A stretch of DNA of 64,000 bases, taken from NCBI RefSeq assembly GCF_022482365.1, contig NZ_JAKVPE010000001.1, positions 1,798,001 through 1,862,000 on the forward strand. The letters are read 5' to 3'. The notes under the pieces are model-generated. The model was not told the origin of the DNA. It searched no databases and worked only from the letters and a program-made list of their open reading frames with translations. Positions 52,349-62,865 of this stretch are shown here, in pieces. Every line of letters begins with the position of its first letter. Position 1 is the stretch's first letter. Both the position numbers and the translations under genes were made by a program. The DNA is from Limosilactobacillus sp. (lineage in GTDB: Bacteria > Bacillota > Bacilli > Lactobacillales > Lactobacillaceae).

Positions 52349-53716
52349 ATGGCAAAACGTAACGCAATTATTTTAGCTGCTGGCAAGGGGACGCGGATGC
52401 GCTCCAAGCTCTACAAGGTGCTGCACCAAGTCTGTGGCAAGACGATGGTTGACCACGTCCTGACTCAATTGGAGGACGCCCACATCGAAAACATCATCAC
52501 GGTTGTTGGCTTTGGTGCCAAGACGGTCGAGGAGCAGCTGGGCCACCGGACTCACTACGTCCTGCAAAAGCAGCAACTGGGGACCGGGGATGCGGTCATG
52601 CAGGCCAAGGATCTTCTGGCCAATGAGGATGGCGAAACCATCGTTGTCAGTGGGGACACGCCACTCTTTACGGCGGAAACCTTTGAAAAACTGTTCCAGT
52701 ACCACGAGCAGCGGCACGCGGCGGCCACCATTCTGACTTCCGTTGCCCCGGACCCGACTGGCTACGGCCGGATCGTTCGGAACGAAGTTGGCATCGTGGA
52801 GCGGATCGTGGAACAAAAGGACGCCAACGTCAAGGAACAGGCCATTCACGAGATCAACACTGGGGTTTACTGCTTCGACAACAAGAAGCTTTTTGCCGCC
52901 CTTGAAAAGATCAACAACGACAATGCCCAGGGCGAATACTACCTGACCGACGTCATTGGGATCCTGAAGAACGCCGGCGAAATCGTTACCGCCTACAAGA
53001 TGGATGACTTTGACGAATCGATGGGGGTTAATGACCGGATCGCCTTGGCCCGGGCCAACAAGATCATGCAGGCACGGATCAACCGGCACTGGATGCAGGA
53101 AGGGGTCTCTATGATCGACCCGGATACGACCTACATTGACGCCGACGTGCAGCTGGGTAAGGATACCGTCTTGGAGGGCAACGTGGTCATTAAGGGCCAC
53201 ACCGTCATCGGCAACGACTGCTACATCAGTGCCGGCTCCCGGATCATCGATTCCACGATTCACGACGCGGTCAAGATTACTTCCTCCACGCTGGAAGAAG
53301 CTGAAATGCACAACGGCTCCGATATCGGTCCGAACAGCCACCTGCGTCCAGCTGCTGAGATCGGCGAAAACGTCCACATTGGGAACTTCTGTGAGGTTAA
53401 GAAGGCCTACATCGGTGCCAATACCAAGGTCGGCCACCTGACCTACATTGGCAACGCCACCCTGGGCAAGGACATCAACGTTGGCTGTGGGGTCGTCTTC
53501 GTCAACTACGACGGGACCAACAAGCACCACACCAACGTCGGTGACCACGCCTTCATTGGCTCCAACTCCAACCTGGTTGCCCCAGTCAACATCGCCCAGG
53601 ACGCCTTCATTGCGGCCGGTTCGACCATTACCGACAGCGTCGATCAATACGACATGGCAATTGCCCGCGCCCGGCAAGTTAACAAAAAGGACTATGCCAA
53701 GAAGCTGCCATGGTAG
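52349..53716 (+). CDS. glmU: Bifunctional GlcN-1-P acetyltransferase/GlcNAc-1-P uridyltransferase
   Basis: A 455-aa two-domain enzyme making UDP-GlcNAc for the cell wall. The N-terminal pyrophosphorylase domain has [11 protein letters not shown]; the C-terminal half is a left-handed beta helix of hexapeptide repeats (for example [18 protein letters not shown]) with the acetyltransferase His in [21 protein letters not shown] 52349 follows ATGGAG; the frame extends into purR without a site. It lies 16 nt after purR. Confidence 0.96.
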   Translation: MAKRNAIILAAGKGTRMRSKLYKVLHQVCGKTMVDHVLTQLEDAHIENIITVVGFGAKTVEEQLGHRTHYVLQKQQLGTGDAVMQAKDLLANEDGETIVVSGDTPLFTAETFEKLFQYHEQRHAAATILTSVAPDPTGYGRIVRNEVGIVERIVEQKDANVKEQAIHEINTGVYCFDNKKLFAALEKINNDNAQGEYYLTDVIGILKNAGEIVTAYKMDDFDESMGVNDRIALARANKIMQARINRHWMQEGVSMIDPDTTYIDADVQLGKDTVLEGNVVIKGHTVIGNDCYISAGSRIIDSTIHDAVKITSSTLEEAEMHNGSDIGPNSHLRPAAEIGENVHIGNFCEVKKAYIGANTKVGHLTYIGNATLGKDINVGCGVVFVNYDGTNKHHTNVGDHAFIGSNSNLVAPVNIAQDAFIAAGSTITDSVDQYDMAIARARQVNKKDYAKKLPW

Positions 53717-53728
53717 ACCGAGTTTTGC

Positions 53729-53757
53729 TTGCTTTTTATTCGACTGGTCTATATGAT
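53729..53757 (+). promoter_or_regulatory. Promoter of prs
   Basis: TTGCTT, 17-nt spacer, TATGAT; the gene starts 80 nt downstream, leaving an untranslated leader with no clear structure. Confidence 0.65.
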
Positions 53758-53837
53758 AGAAAAGGATAGTAACATATTCTCTAGATGGCGCTTTTAGCCG
53801 TGTGATGACGACTATTTAATAATTTGCGGAGGATCTA

Positions 53838-54824
53838 ATGACACAGCATTATTCTGATTCTAATCTCAAAATTTTTTCCCTGAATTCCAACCGGCCCCTG
53901 GCGGAAAAGATCGCCGACCACGTTGGGGTGGAACTCGGGAAATTATCCGTTGATCGTTTTAGCGATGGCGAAATTCAAATTAACATTGAAGAGAGTGTGC
54001 GGGGGGACAACGTGTACGTTATCCAATCAACCTCTGCACCGGTCAATGACAACCTGATGGAGCTGCTGATTATGGTTGATGCTCTGCGTCGGGCCAGTGC
54101 CAAGACCATCAACGTGGTAATGCCGTACTACGGTTACGCACGTCAGGACCGGAAAGCCCGGAGTCGGGAACCAATCACGGCCAAGCTGGTGGCCAACATG
54201 CTGCAAAATTCCGGGGTTGACCGGGTGATCGCCCTCGACCTGCACGCTGCCCAAATCCAGGGCTTCTTCGATATCCCGGTGGATCACCTGATGGGCGCCC
54301 CACTGCTGGCCGAATACTTCATTAAGCAGGGAGTTGCCAAGGATGCCGTTGTCATTTCCCCAGACCACGGTGGGGTTACCCGTGCCCGTGCCCTGGCTGA
54401 ATTCCTGAAGTCGCCAATCGCCATCATTGACAAGCGGCGGCCGCGGGCCAATGTTGCCCAGATCATGAATATCATCGGGAACGTGAAGGGCAAGAAGTGC
54501 ATCATGATTGATGACATGATCGACACGGCCGGGACGATTACCCTGGGTGCCCAGGCACTGATCGATGCGGGAGCCGATGAGGTTTATGCTTCATGTACCC
54601 ACGCGGTGCTGTCCGGTCCAGCCATTGAGCGCCTGGCCAAGTCACCGTTGAAGGAAGTCGTTGTTACCGACTCCATCAAGCTGCCTGAAGAAAAGCAGAT
54701 TGACAAGATTAAGCAGGTTTCGGTTGCCCCACTGATTGCCGATGCGATCAAGCGGATTAACGAGAACCGGCCGGTTAGTCCGCTGTTCAAGCAGGTCTTC
54801 CAAAGCGCGGAAATAAATAAATAA
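53838..54824 (+). CDS. prs: Ribose-phosphate pyrophosphokinase
   Basis: A 328-aa class I PRPP synthase making PRPP from ribose 5-phosphate and [20 protein letters not shown] is the ATP flexible loop, [13 protein letters not shown] the metal/pyrophosphate site, and [12 protein letters not shown] the ribose-5-phosphate loop. Ribosome site GCGGAGGA. PRPP feeds purine, pyrimidine and His synthesis and is the PurR effector. Ordinary and complete. Confidence 0.96.
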   Translation: MTQHYSDSNLKIFSLNSNRPLAEKIADHVGVELGKLSVDRFSDGEIQINIEESVRGDNVYVIQSTSAPVNDNLMELLIMVDALRRASAKTINVVMPYYGYARQDRKARSREPITAKLVANMLQNSGVDRVIALDLHAAQIQGFFDIPVDHLMGAPLLAEYFIKQGVAKDAVVISPDHGGVTRARALAEFLKSPIAIIDKRRPRANVAQIMNIIGNVKGKKCIMIDDMIDTAGTITLGAQALIDAGADEVYASCTHAVLSGPAIERLAKSPLKEVVVTDSIKLPEEKQIDKIKQVSVAPLIADAIKRINENRPVSPLFKQVFQSAEINK

Positions 54825-54832
54825 TTTTAGTG

Positions 54833-54857
54833 AGCGGGTCCCAAATGCGGATCCGCT
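54833..54857 (+). terminator. Probable terminator of prs
   Basis: AGCGGGTCC pairs with GGATCCGCT (one G-T pair); the trailing T-run is interrupted. Confidence 0.5.
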
Positions 54858-54860
54858 TAT

Positions 54861-54887
54861 TTGCTAGCGATTGAATGATGGTATAAT
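54861..54887 (+). promoter_or_regulatory. Promoter of the lipoprotein gene
   Basis: Extended -10 TGGTATAAT (54879-54887) with TTGCTA 15 nt upstream. Confidence 0.6.
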
Positions 54888-54940
54888 ATAGGTGTGTTAA
54901 ACAACAATACTTTAAGGTTGAGATTAGGAGGGGCTGTGTT

Positions 54941-55660
54941 ATGAGCAGTAAATTCAAAAAGGTGATTGTCGGGACGGCAGCCCTGACGATGTCGGTCTTG
55001 CTGGCGGCGTGTGGCAGTCAGCAGAGCACGACCACCAAGTCAACTAGCAGCAGTTCTTCATCGGCACCCCAAACGGCGGAGAGTGAGTCCACCAAGGCTT
55101 ACCGGTCTGCCAACAAGATGATCCGCAATCACGATTACCAGGGGGCCTACGACCGGCTGAATGCAGTCAATAACGGTTCTACCCAGACGAAGAACCTGAG
55201 CACGGACCTGAAGAACTACCTGAATGCACAGGAAGCATACAACAACGGCGATTACGACGGCGCGGCGGGCAACTTGAAGGAGCTCAAGTCGACCAGTCCG
55301 GCGATGAAGAATGCCTACGCGGCACTGCAGGATAAGATTACCAGCGCCAAGAAGGGCAGTTCCAGTGCAACGAGCTCAAGCACGGGTGCAGTAAGCAGCA
55401 GTGCAGTTGCCAAGAGCAGTACCAGCACGCCGGCCGCTAATGCCGCTGTCAGCAGCGAGACGAGTGAGAGCGTTGTTAATAATTTTGCTAACAAGATGGG
55501 CTTTGACGGTGCCAAGGGCTACGAGATTATTCCGGTTGCCAAGAACGGCAGCGTTTACCAGTTCGAAGTTCGGCAAAATAACGAGGACAACACAGTGGCA
55601 AGCATGATCGGCATCTACCAGTACAACAGTCAGACGGGTGCCGTCAGCAAGCTGCAGTAA
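54941..55660 (+). CDS. Ser/Thr-rich lipoprotein, unknown function
   Basis: A 239-aa exported protein. The signal peptide ends in the lipobox LLAAC (Cys24), so it is lipidated and anchored outside the membrane. Then follow a Ser/Thr linker, a helical repeat-like region (SANKMIRNHDYQGAYDRLNAV.., about 50-135, TPR-like), a second Ser/Ala-rich linker and a C-terminal domain of about 60 residues (KMGFDGAKGYEIIPVAKNGSVYQFEVRQ) with a DUF4767-like look. Function unknown. Monocistronic with its own promoter and terminator. Confidence 0.8.
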   Translation: MSSKFKKVIVGTAALTMSVLLAACGSQQSTTTKSTSSSSSSAPQTAESESTKAYRSANKMIRNHDYQGAYDRLNAVNNGSTQTKNLSTDLKNYLNAQEAYNNGDYDGAAGNLKELKSTSPAMKNAYAALQDKITSAKKGSSSATSSSTGAVSSSAVAKSSTSTPAANAAVSSETSESVVNNFANKMGFDGAKGYEIIPVAKNGSVYQFEVRQNNEDNTVASMIGIYQYNSQTGAVSKLQ

Positions 55661-55686
55661 GATAAATCGCTAATTGAAAATGAAGA

Positions 55687-55727
55687 GGGAGCGTGGATTG
55701 CCAAACGGCAAACACGCTCCCTTTTTT
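55687..55727 (+). terminator. Terminator of the lipoprotein gene
   Basis: GGGAGCGTG pairs with CACGCTCCC and is followed by six Ts. Confidence 0.9.
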
Positions 55728-55748
55728 GAAAACGGGGGGTAATTGAAA

Positions 55749-56645
55749 ATGTGTACGGTAGTAACGCTCGGCGCTCAGCAGCTATTCGGTCGGACGATGG
55801 ATTTCCCACCGCGGACGCCCTGGCATTTGACCTACGTACCGCCGGAGTATACCTGGCGGGCGGCAGAGATGGCCGATGACATCTGCAACCGTCACGCCAT
55901 CCTGGGTGGGATGCGGGTGGTGGATGATCACTACCTGGTTGGTGACGGGCTGAACGACGCCGGGTTAGCCTGCGCTGAATTATTCTTCCCGGTCGCCGCT
56001 ACCTACCCGGACGCAGTACGCCCCGGGACTTTGGGCCTGACCCCACAGGACTTCATCATGTGGGTGCTGGGCCGGCACGGTTCAGTCGCGGAGGTGGCCG
56101 CTGAATTAAACCGGGTCACGGTCATTGATGCCCGCTGGTACGATCAGCAGCGCTACCCCTTTCACTGGCTCTTGATGGACCGGACGGGGACCTACATTAT
56201 CGAACCCCTCGGTGATCACCTGCAGGTGCGAGCCAATCCACTGGCCGTCTTTACCAACACGCCGGCATTAGATGACCAACTGGAACGTTTGGCCCGCTTC
56301 CTGCACCTTCCGGAAACGGCAACGGTGGCGACATTGACCAAGGCCATCGGGACCACGGAGCAAGCCGCTCCCCGTGGTGGCAATTCCGTTCAGCGCTTCA
56401 TTCAGGCGGCCCTTTGGCGGTGGCGACATCCACAGGCAACCAGTGACGAACTGCTGGGCTTCTTGAAGAGTGTGACGGTTCCCCAGGTGCCCGAGCACGC
56501 CCACAACTACACCCACTACCGAATGATCATGGATCTGAATGCTCAACGCTACGATTTCCATGACCTTCACAGCGGCCAGCTAGTGAGTCAGCGCCTGCCG
56601 GATCTGATGCGGCAGTTTCCCCACAGTCCTTATCGGTTTGAATAA
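55749..56645 (+). CDS. Choloylglycine hydrolase/penicillin V acylase family protein
   Basis: A 298-aa Ntn hydrolase. Translation from ATG 55749 puts Cys at position 2, the nucleophile exposed after Met removal; a TTG two codons earlier is therefore rejected. FGRTMDF carries the conserved Arg and Asp, NDAGLACAELFFP and FTNTPALDDQ the oxyanion/substrate loops, and RGGNSVQRF the late Arg. Such enzymes hydrolyse linear amide bonds in conjugated bile salts, penicillin V or acyl-homoserine lactones. Bile-salt activity cannot be claimed from sequence alone, as several loops are divergent. Confidence 0.82.
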   Translation: MCTVVTLGAQQLFGRTMDFPPRTPWHLTYVPPEYTWRAAEMADDICNRHAILGGMRVVDDHYLVGDGLNDAGLACAELFFPVAATYPDAVRPGTLGLTPQDFIMWVLGRHGSVAEVAAELNRVTVIDARWYDQQRYPFHWLLMDRTGTYIIEPLGDHLQVRANPLAVFTNTPALDDQLERLARFLHLPETATVATLTKAIGTTEQAAPRGGNSVQRFIQAALWRWRHPQATSDELLGFLKSVTVPQVPEHAHNYTHYRMIMDLNAQRYDFHDLHSGQLVSQRLPDLMRQFPHSPYRFE

Positions 56646-56684
56646 AAAAATCCCTGTGGCTACGGATCAGCCACGGGGATTTTA
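56646..56684. terminator. Bidirectional terminator
   Basis: AAAATCCC-GTGGCT pairs with AGCCAC-GGGATTTT between the converging hydrolase (+) and Cof-type gene (-). Confidence 0.85.
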
Positions 56685-56691
56685 GTGTCTC

Positions 56692-57516
56692 TTAAGCGTT
56701 AAAAACGTATTTTTCCACGGCCTCGGCGACCCCGTCGTGGTTGTTGTCGGCCACGGTGACGTCGGCGATCTTTAGGGTTTCGGGAACCGAATTGCCCATG
56801 GCGACCCCGAGCCCGGCATACTCAATCATTGAGTTGTCGTTTTGGGCGTTGCCGAGGGCCATGATCTCATCCTGCTTGATGTTCAGCTCTTTGCCAAGCT
56901 GCTCCAGCGTCTGGCCCTTGCTGGCGTTTTTGTGCATGAATTCCAGGTAGAAGTCCTCGCTGCGGACAATTGAGAAGCGGGTCTTGAAGTCGGCCGGCAT
57001 GAGGGTGATGGCGTGGTCGATCTTCTCCTTGCTGTCGACCATCATTGCCTTGGCCACGACGTAGTGATCGCGGTCGCGGGCCATTTGGTCCATCGTCCGG
57101 TAGCGGACGTCCATGGAGACCAGGGCGGACTCGTAGACGGTGTAGTGACTGATGTTTTGGTCGGTGGTGTAGATGAAGTCCCTGGTCTCAATCTGGGAAT
57201 GGACACCGGCCTTCAGGCAGAAGTTGACCCAGTCGGCATAGTCCGCAAAGCTCAGTGAGTAGTTGACCAGGACGTTGCCACTAGTGGATTGAGCTAGGGC
57301 ACCGTTAAAGCTGATCACGTACTCCTGATCCTGATCATCCAGGCCGAGCTGTTCCAGATAGGCCTCGACCCCGGTCATTGGCCGGCCGGTGCAGAGCACC
57401 ACTTTGACGCCCTCGGCGCTGGCCTTCTTGAGGGCCGCCACGGTCTTAGGCGTGATTTGCTGATGGTCATTGATCAGGGTGCCGTCGATGTCGATTGCGA
57501 TGAGTTTAATTGCCAT
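56692..57516 (-). CDS. Cof-type HAD-IIB family sugar/phosphate phosphatase
   Basis: A 274-aa HAD hydrolase close to YidA. Motif I is AIDIDGTLI, motif II CTGRP, motif III K in NASKGQTLEQL, motif IV MALGNAQNDNSMIEYA, and a C2-type cap lies between about 85 and 190. It dephosphorylates small phosphorylated metabolites. The start shares one base with the stop of the HD-domain gene, so it is the last gene of the lipL-HD-Cof operon. Confidence 0.9.
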   Translation of the reverse strand: MAIKLIAIDIDGTLINDHQQITPKTVAALKKASAEGVKVVLCTGRPMTGVEAYLEQLGLDDQDQEYVISFNGALAQSTSGNVLVNYSLSFADYADWVNFCLKAGVHSQIETRDFIYTTDQNISHYTVYESALVSMDVRYRTMDQMARDRDHYVVAKAMMVDSKEKIDHAITLMPADFKTRFSIVRSEDFYLEFMHKNASKGQTLEQLGKELNIKQDEIMALGNAQNDNSMIEYAGLGVAMGNSVPETLKIADVTVADNNHDGVAEAVEKYVFNA

Positions 57517-58883
57517 TACTGATTCTCCTTAGGATTGATGATGTGATTGTTTCGAATGTAGTTTTGGAATTCCTCGTAGATGGGTTCGAAGATTTCAATG
57601 TTATCGTGTTTGGCCAGCATTTCCTTAGGGAAGAAGAAGCGCTGGTCACCGGCCTCACGCCCCGAAACGCTGGCAACCAGGGTGCTGACCTGAGAAAGCT
57701 CGATGAAGTCACCGTTGGGCTGCACCAGCTCGATCTGGGTCTGTGGCTTGGAAGCCTTGGGGTTATAGGTATCGTAGGGAAGCTTGAAGCTGTCGTTAAC
57801 CGCGGTGTAGTAGCGTTCATCAAAGCCGGCCGTTCGGATGAGTTCCCGCAGCTTCGGCAAGAGGTCGACTGTCGTCTGGTCATAGACGGCCGATTTGAAG
57901 GGCCGCCGGTTGAGAAAACGGCTGGCGAGGTCGTTTAAGATGTCGTCGCGGGAGTGGGTCCAGTGGTTGAAGTAGGTCGTCAGCACCCCGTCGTCGAGCG
58001 CCAAGTAGTCGGCCAGGGTGAAGTGCTTGTTGAAAAACGGCATCAGCATGTGGGGTGTAAACTCGGGTTCAAATTCGCTGGGATGCTCGTAGATGTACTT
58101 GGCCCGCATCAACAGGTGGTCGAGAATGACCTCCATTGCTCGGGAAACCGGGTGAAAGTAGACCTGAAGGTACATTTGCAGCCGGCTGATGATGTAGTCC
58201 TCGACGGCGTGCATCCCCGAAATTTCAAAGGCGATCCCGTCTTTGACCGGTCGCATCACGTGGAGGACGCGGTCCAGGTCGAACTTGCCGTAGTTGGTGC
58301 CGGTGTAGTAGGAATCCCGCTGGAGGTAGTCCATCCGGTCGGCATCGACCTGGCTGGAAATCATCTGGACGACCTGGTGATTCGGGTAGGTGTGGTCGAT
58401 TACACTGGCTACTTTGTGGGGAAAGTCCGGGGAGACCCGCCGCAGGATCCGGTTGATGTTGGTCTCCGGGCTAGTGATGATCTGGCGGGTAATCTGTTCG
58501 TGATTGGTATGGAAAATGTGCTCGAAGGTGTGTGAATAGGGCCCGTGTCCTAGGTCGTGCAAGAGGGCCGCGCAGAGGGCGACGGGGCGTTCCCGATCGT
58601 CCCACAATCCGTCACCGGCTTGCTGGCTGGGGTAGTTGCGCTGAAAATTATTGCACATCTGGCGAGTGATCTCGTAGACCCCGAGGCAGTGGCCGAAGCG
58701 GGAGTGCTCGGCGCCGTGAAAGGTAAAGGATGTGGTACCGAGCTGCTTGATCCGGCGCAAGCGTTGGAACTCGGGGGTGTTGATCAGGTCCATGATGATC
58801 TGGTTGTCGACGATGATCTGTCCGTGGATCGGGTCGCGAAAGACCTTTTCACGGGGCAGCTTTTCTTCGTTGAAGTATTCCAC
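57516..58883 (-). CDS. HD domain nucleotide triphosphohydrolase (YwfO/SAMHD1-like)
   Basis: A 455-aa HD phosphohydrolase. The metal site is HSRFGHCLGVYEI, HDLGHGPYSHTFEHIF and SSQVDADRMDYLQRD, all intact. Relatives such as B. subtilis YwfO and E. faecalis EF1143 hydrolyse dNTPs, often activated by dGTP. It sits one nt after the octanoyltransferase gene and overlaps the phosphatase gene by one base; ywfO and the lipL gene ywfL are also close in B. subtilis. Confidence 0.88.
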   Translation of the reverse strand: MEYFNEEKLPREKVFRDPIHGQIIVDNQIIMDLINTPEFQRLRRIKQLGTTSFTFHGAEHSRFGHCLGVYEITRQMCNNFQRNYPSQQAGDGLWDDRERPVALCAALLHDLGHGPYSHTFEHIFHTNHEQITRQIITSPETNINRILRRVSPDFPHKVASVIDHTYPNHQVVQMISSQVDADRMDYLQRDSYYTGTNYGKFDLDRVLHVMRPVKDGIAFEISGMHAVEDYIISRLQMYLQVYFHPVSRAMEVILDHLLMRAKYIYEHPSEFEPEFTPHMLMPFFNKHFTLADYLALDDGVLTTYFNHWTHSRDDILNDLASRFLNRRPFKSAVYDQTTVDLLPKLRELIRTAGFDERYYTAVNDSFKLPYDTYNPKASKPQTQIELVQPNGDFIELSQVSTLVASVSGREAGDQRFFFPKEMLAKHDNIEIFEPIYEEFQNYIRNNHIINPKENQ

Positions 58884-58884
58884 C

Positions 58885-59709
58885 TTAGTCCTCCTTGTGC
58901 AGGCGCTCCTGCAGCCGGGTCATGGTGTCCATTTCGTCCTGGACCAGCCGAATGAAGTCCGGTGACCAGGTGAGCTGGGCAAAGTCGTCCTGGCCGTGAT
59001 CGGCGAAGACGTTGAGCAGGCGCTGTTTGGTATCTGCGATGCTTAACGGCTGGTGCAGCAGCTCCTCGATGTTGACCATCGAGGTCGGCCAGATGTCTGG
59101 GAAGTGCCACTTGTTTTCGGCACCCTGCAGGCCGCGGCTATAGAAATCACGAATTAATTCGCCCCGGCCCATTTGGTCGCCGTTGACGCTCAGGTAGAGC
59201 ATGACCACCACACCATCAGTGTTGCGCCGTTGGGAGATGCCGCCGATCTTTTGGCCGTTGACGCTCAGGTCGAAGGTGCCCGGGCAGTATGAATGGGTGA
59301 TCTCACCGGTCTCGATTGTCAGCTCCGGGAAGGCTTGACTGACGACAAACTCCATCCGCTGGTAGGCTTCGTCGATCTTTAATTCGTGATCTTCAAGGTG
59401 CCAGGGAAAGAAGAGCGAGAAGTTGAGGACGCCTGCGTCACTGACGACGGCCAGGCCGCCGGAGTTACGCATGAAGTAGTGGTAGCCCCGTTCGGTCAGA
59501 AAATGCAGGGCCCGGTCCAGGTAAGGAAGACGCTGATCCTTAAGTCCCAGGATCACGGAATCCTGCAGGGACCAGAAGTGCAAGAGTGGTGCATTCATCT
59601 TCTTGCTGGAACGCAGGAGGGCATTGGTGTAGGCAAAGGAGGTCAAGTTGTTGGCCGGCGCTAAGGGCTGGTCAAAGTATTCGATGTGTTGTTGGTTAAA
59701 GTTTTCCAT
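58885..59709 (-). CDS. lipL: Octanoyl-[GcvH]:protein N-octanoyltransferase (LipL-type)
   Basis: A 274-aa biotin/lipoate ligase-fold acyltransferase. RNSGGLAVVSDAGVLNFSLFFP is the lipoyl site and THSYCPGTFDLSVNGQKIGGISQRR contains the Cys that carries the octanoyl thioester in LipL/LipM, with Lys shortly after. LipL moves octanoyl or lipoyl groups from GcvH to 2-oxoacid dehydrogenase subunits. No dehydrogenase genes are nearby. It is the first gene of the operon. Confidence 0.82.
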   Translation of the reverse strand: MENFNQQHIEYFDQPLAPANNLTSFAYTNALLRSSKKMNAPLLHFWSLQDSVILGLKDQRLPYLDRALHFLTERGYHYFMRNSGGLAVVSDAGVLNFSLFFPWHLEDHELKIDEAYQRMEFVVSQAFPELTIETGEITHSYCPGTFDLSVNGQKIGGISQRRNTDGVVVMLYLSVNGDQMGRGELIRDFYSRGLQGAENKWHFPDIWPTSMVNIEELLHQPLSIADTKQRLLNVFADHGQDDFAQLTWSPDFIRLVQDEMDTMTRLQERLHKED

Positions 59710-59728
59710 TATTTTTGACTTCTTTTCT

Positions 59729-59758
59729 TTGAATATTGTACGTTTCTAATTGTATTAT
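59729..59758 (+). promoter_or_regulatory. Promoter of the DUF1934 gene
   Basis: TTGAAT, 18-nt spacer, TATTAT; transcription starting near 59765 excludes the in-frame start at 59736. Confidence 0.6.
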
Positions 59759-59783
59759 AAATAGGGTAAGAAATGAACTATCG

Positions 59784-60224
59784 ATGACGGGGGGGATTTC
59801 CATCAAAAAACGGGTACCGGTAAAAGTTCGCCTGCGGACCGTGATTAGCCAGGATGGTCAGCAGGAACAGTTCAATTTTCAAGAAGTTGGCGAATTCATC
59901 GAATTAAACGGTAAGCACTACCTGCGTTACCAGGAACATCAGAATGGGCAGGTGACCCCGGTGCAGTTCCGCCTCGATGAAGAAGAGGTCCATCTCCACC
60001 GGCAGGGAGCCACGGAGACCCGGCTGGTCTTTGATCGAGAGCGGCCGACGATTAGTCGCTACCAGACGGAATACGGGGCGCTGACGCTGCGGGTGGTGAC
60101 AAGCCAACTCGAACGCCAAGTTGATCCACTCGCACCAGCCGGCCGATTAGTAGCGGCCTACCAGCTGCGAGCAGGTGACCAGCTAATCGGCAGCTACCGA
60201 TTAGAATTGCAATTTACGGCTTGA
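59784..60224 (+). CDS. DUF1934 domain-containing protein (YwiB-like)
   Basis: A 146-aa beta-barrel protein of the calycin-like DUF1934/YwiB family. VPVKVRLRTVISQDGQQEQF, KHYLRYQEHQNGQVTPVQFR and the C-terminal RAGDQLIGSYRLELQF are family landmarks. Function unknown. The start is uncertain: ATG 59784 has only a weak site, and a run of seven Gs directly after it could serve a start a few codons inside. It lies upstream of rpoE, as ywiB does in many Firmicutes. Confidence 0.75.
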   Translation: MTGGISIKKRVPVKVRLRTVISQDGQQEQFNFQEVGEFIELNGKHYLRYQEHQNGQVTPVQFRLDEEEVHLHRQGATETRLVFDRERPTISRYQTEYGALTLRVVTSQLERQVDPLAPAGRLVAAYQLRAGDQLIGSYRLELQFTA

Positions 60225-60235
60225 TATTGTATGAT
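60207..60235 (+). promoter_or_regulatory. Promoter of rpoE
   Basis: TTGCAA, 17-nt spacer, TATGAT, overlapping the end of the DUF1934 gene. Confidence 0.7.
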
Positions 60236-60269
60236 GTAGTTTAGACTTTTTGAAGGGATGTGCACCAAT

Positions 60270-60830
60270 TTGGATTTAAAGGTTTTTGACGGCCAAGACA
60301 AATCAGAACTTTCAATGATTGAGGTCGCACACGCAATTTTAGCTGACCACGGGGAAGCAATGGCGTTTGTTGACTTGACCAATGAAATTCAGCAGTACTT
60401 GGGTAAAAGTGATGAGGAAATTCGTGAGCGGCTTGCCCAGTTCTACACTGATTTGAACATCGACGGCAGTTTTATTTCCCTTGGTGACAATACCTGGGGC
60501 CTGCGGGCATGGTACCCATACGAATCCATCGATGAAGCCACGGTTGGTGAAAACGAGGACGAAGAGGACCAGCCAAAGAAGAAGCGCCGTAAGGTTAACG
60601 CCTTCCTGGCAGACTCCAACGATGATGATGACGTGATCGACTACGATAACGATGATCCTGAAGACGAGGATCTCGATGACGATGACGACAACAATGACAA
60701 TGATGACGACTACGATGCAGACAACGACGATTTTGATGACGACGATGACGACTTGGATGACGGCATCGAAGGCCAATTGTCCGAACTGCAAGACGAAGAC
60801 GACGATGATGATGACGAGGACGATGAATAA
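60270..60830 (+). CDS. rpoE: DNA-directed RNA polymerase subunit delta
   Basis: A 186-aa protein as called. The N-terminal HARE-HTH domain ([22 protein letters not shown], about 1-85) binds RNA polymerase. The C-terminal 95 residues are almost all Asp, Glu and Asn, a polyanion that displaces RNA from polymerase. A TTG start at 60270 gives the usual family N-terminus (xLKVF) and lies 12 nt from GAAGGG; the in-frame ATG 60258 is only 1 nt from it. It precedes pyrG as in B. subtilis. Confidence 0.92.
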   Translation: MDLKVFDGQDKSELSMIEVAHAILADHGEAMAFVDLTNEIQQYLGKSDEEIRERLAQFYTDLNIDGSFISLGDNTWGLRAWYPYESIDEATVGENEDEEDQPKKKRRKVNAFLADSNDDDDVIDYDNDDPEDEDLDDDDDNNDNDDDYDADNDDFDDDDDDLDDGIEGQLSELQDEDDDDDDEDDE

Positions 60831-60845
60831 ATTCGGGCGGGCTGC

Positions 60846-60885
60846 TTGACTATTCATCGCTGACCCTGTATTATCTTTCTTGGGC
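60846..60885 (+). promoter_or_regulatory. pyrG promoter with GGGC initiation site
   Basis: TTGACT (60846-60851), 17-nt spacer, TATTAT (60869-60874), then GGGC at 60882-60885 as the likely first transcribed bases. In B. subtilis pyrG the transcript also starts with GGGC, and low CTP makes polymerase stutter, adding extra Gs. Confidence 0.75.
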
Positions 60886-60914
60886 GCCTGTATTACAGGC
60901 CAATAAGTTCGTAG

Positions 60915-62606
<1,692 letters not shown>

Positions 62607-62655
62607 TTAACAGGGACAATTTCCCGGGGAATTTGTTTTCCCGTCCATGAATAAA

Positions 62656-62704
62656 AGCTACCGTTCACTGAAAAGCGCTTTTTAGTGAACGTTGGCTTTT
62701 TATT
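62656..62704 (+). terminator. Terminator of pyrG
   Basis: AGC-CGTTCACT pairs with AGTGAACG-GGCT, with an inner AAAAGCGCTTTT stem, and is followed by Ts. Confidence 0.75.
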
Positions 62705-62727
62705 TCTTTAAGATTATTTAGAAAAGG

Positions 62728-62756
62728 TTGTAATTTAGTAAACATTTCATTATCAT
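62728..62756 (+). promoter_or_regulatory. Promoter of murA
   Basis: TTGTAA, 17-nt spacer, TATCAT in a very AT-rich stretch (62703-62865) that is otherwise empty. Confidence 0.6.
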
Positions 62757-62865
62757 TACAGTTGACTGTTTTTATAAGTAAAATGCTCACAAACAGTTTA
62801 AAAACTAAAATTAACAATTAATGAAATCAAAAAACTAAAAAACTTTTAAGCGAGGAACCGTAAAC

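Noticed and set aside
60339-60857. Very hydrophobic Ile/Val-rich 172-aa frame opposite rpoE
   Set aside because: It is the complement of the GAY-codon tract encoding the acidic tail of RpoE; such tracts always read as Ile/Val on the other strand.
62607-62645. Hairpin just after pyrG (GGGACAA / TTGTTTTCCC)
   Set aside because: Pairing is irregular and no T-run follows; the stronger terminator is at 62656-62704.
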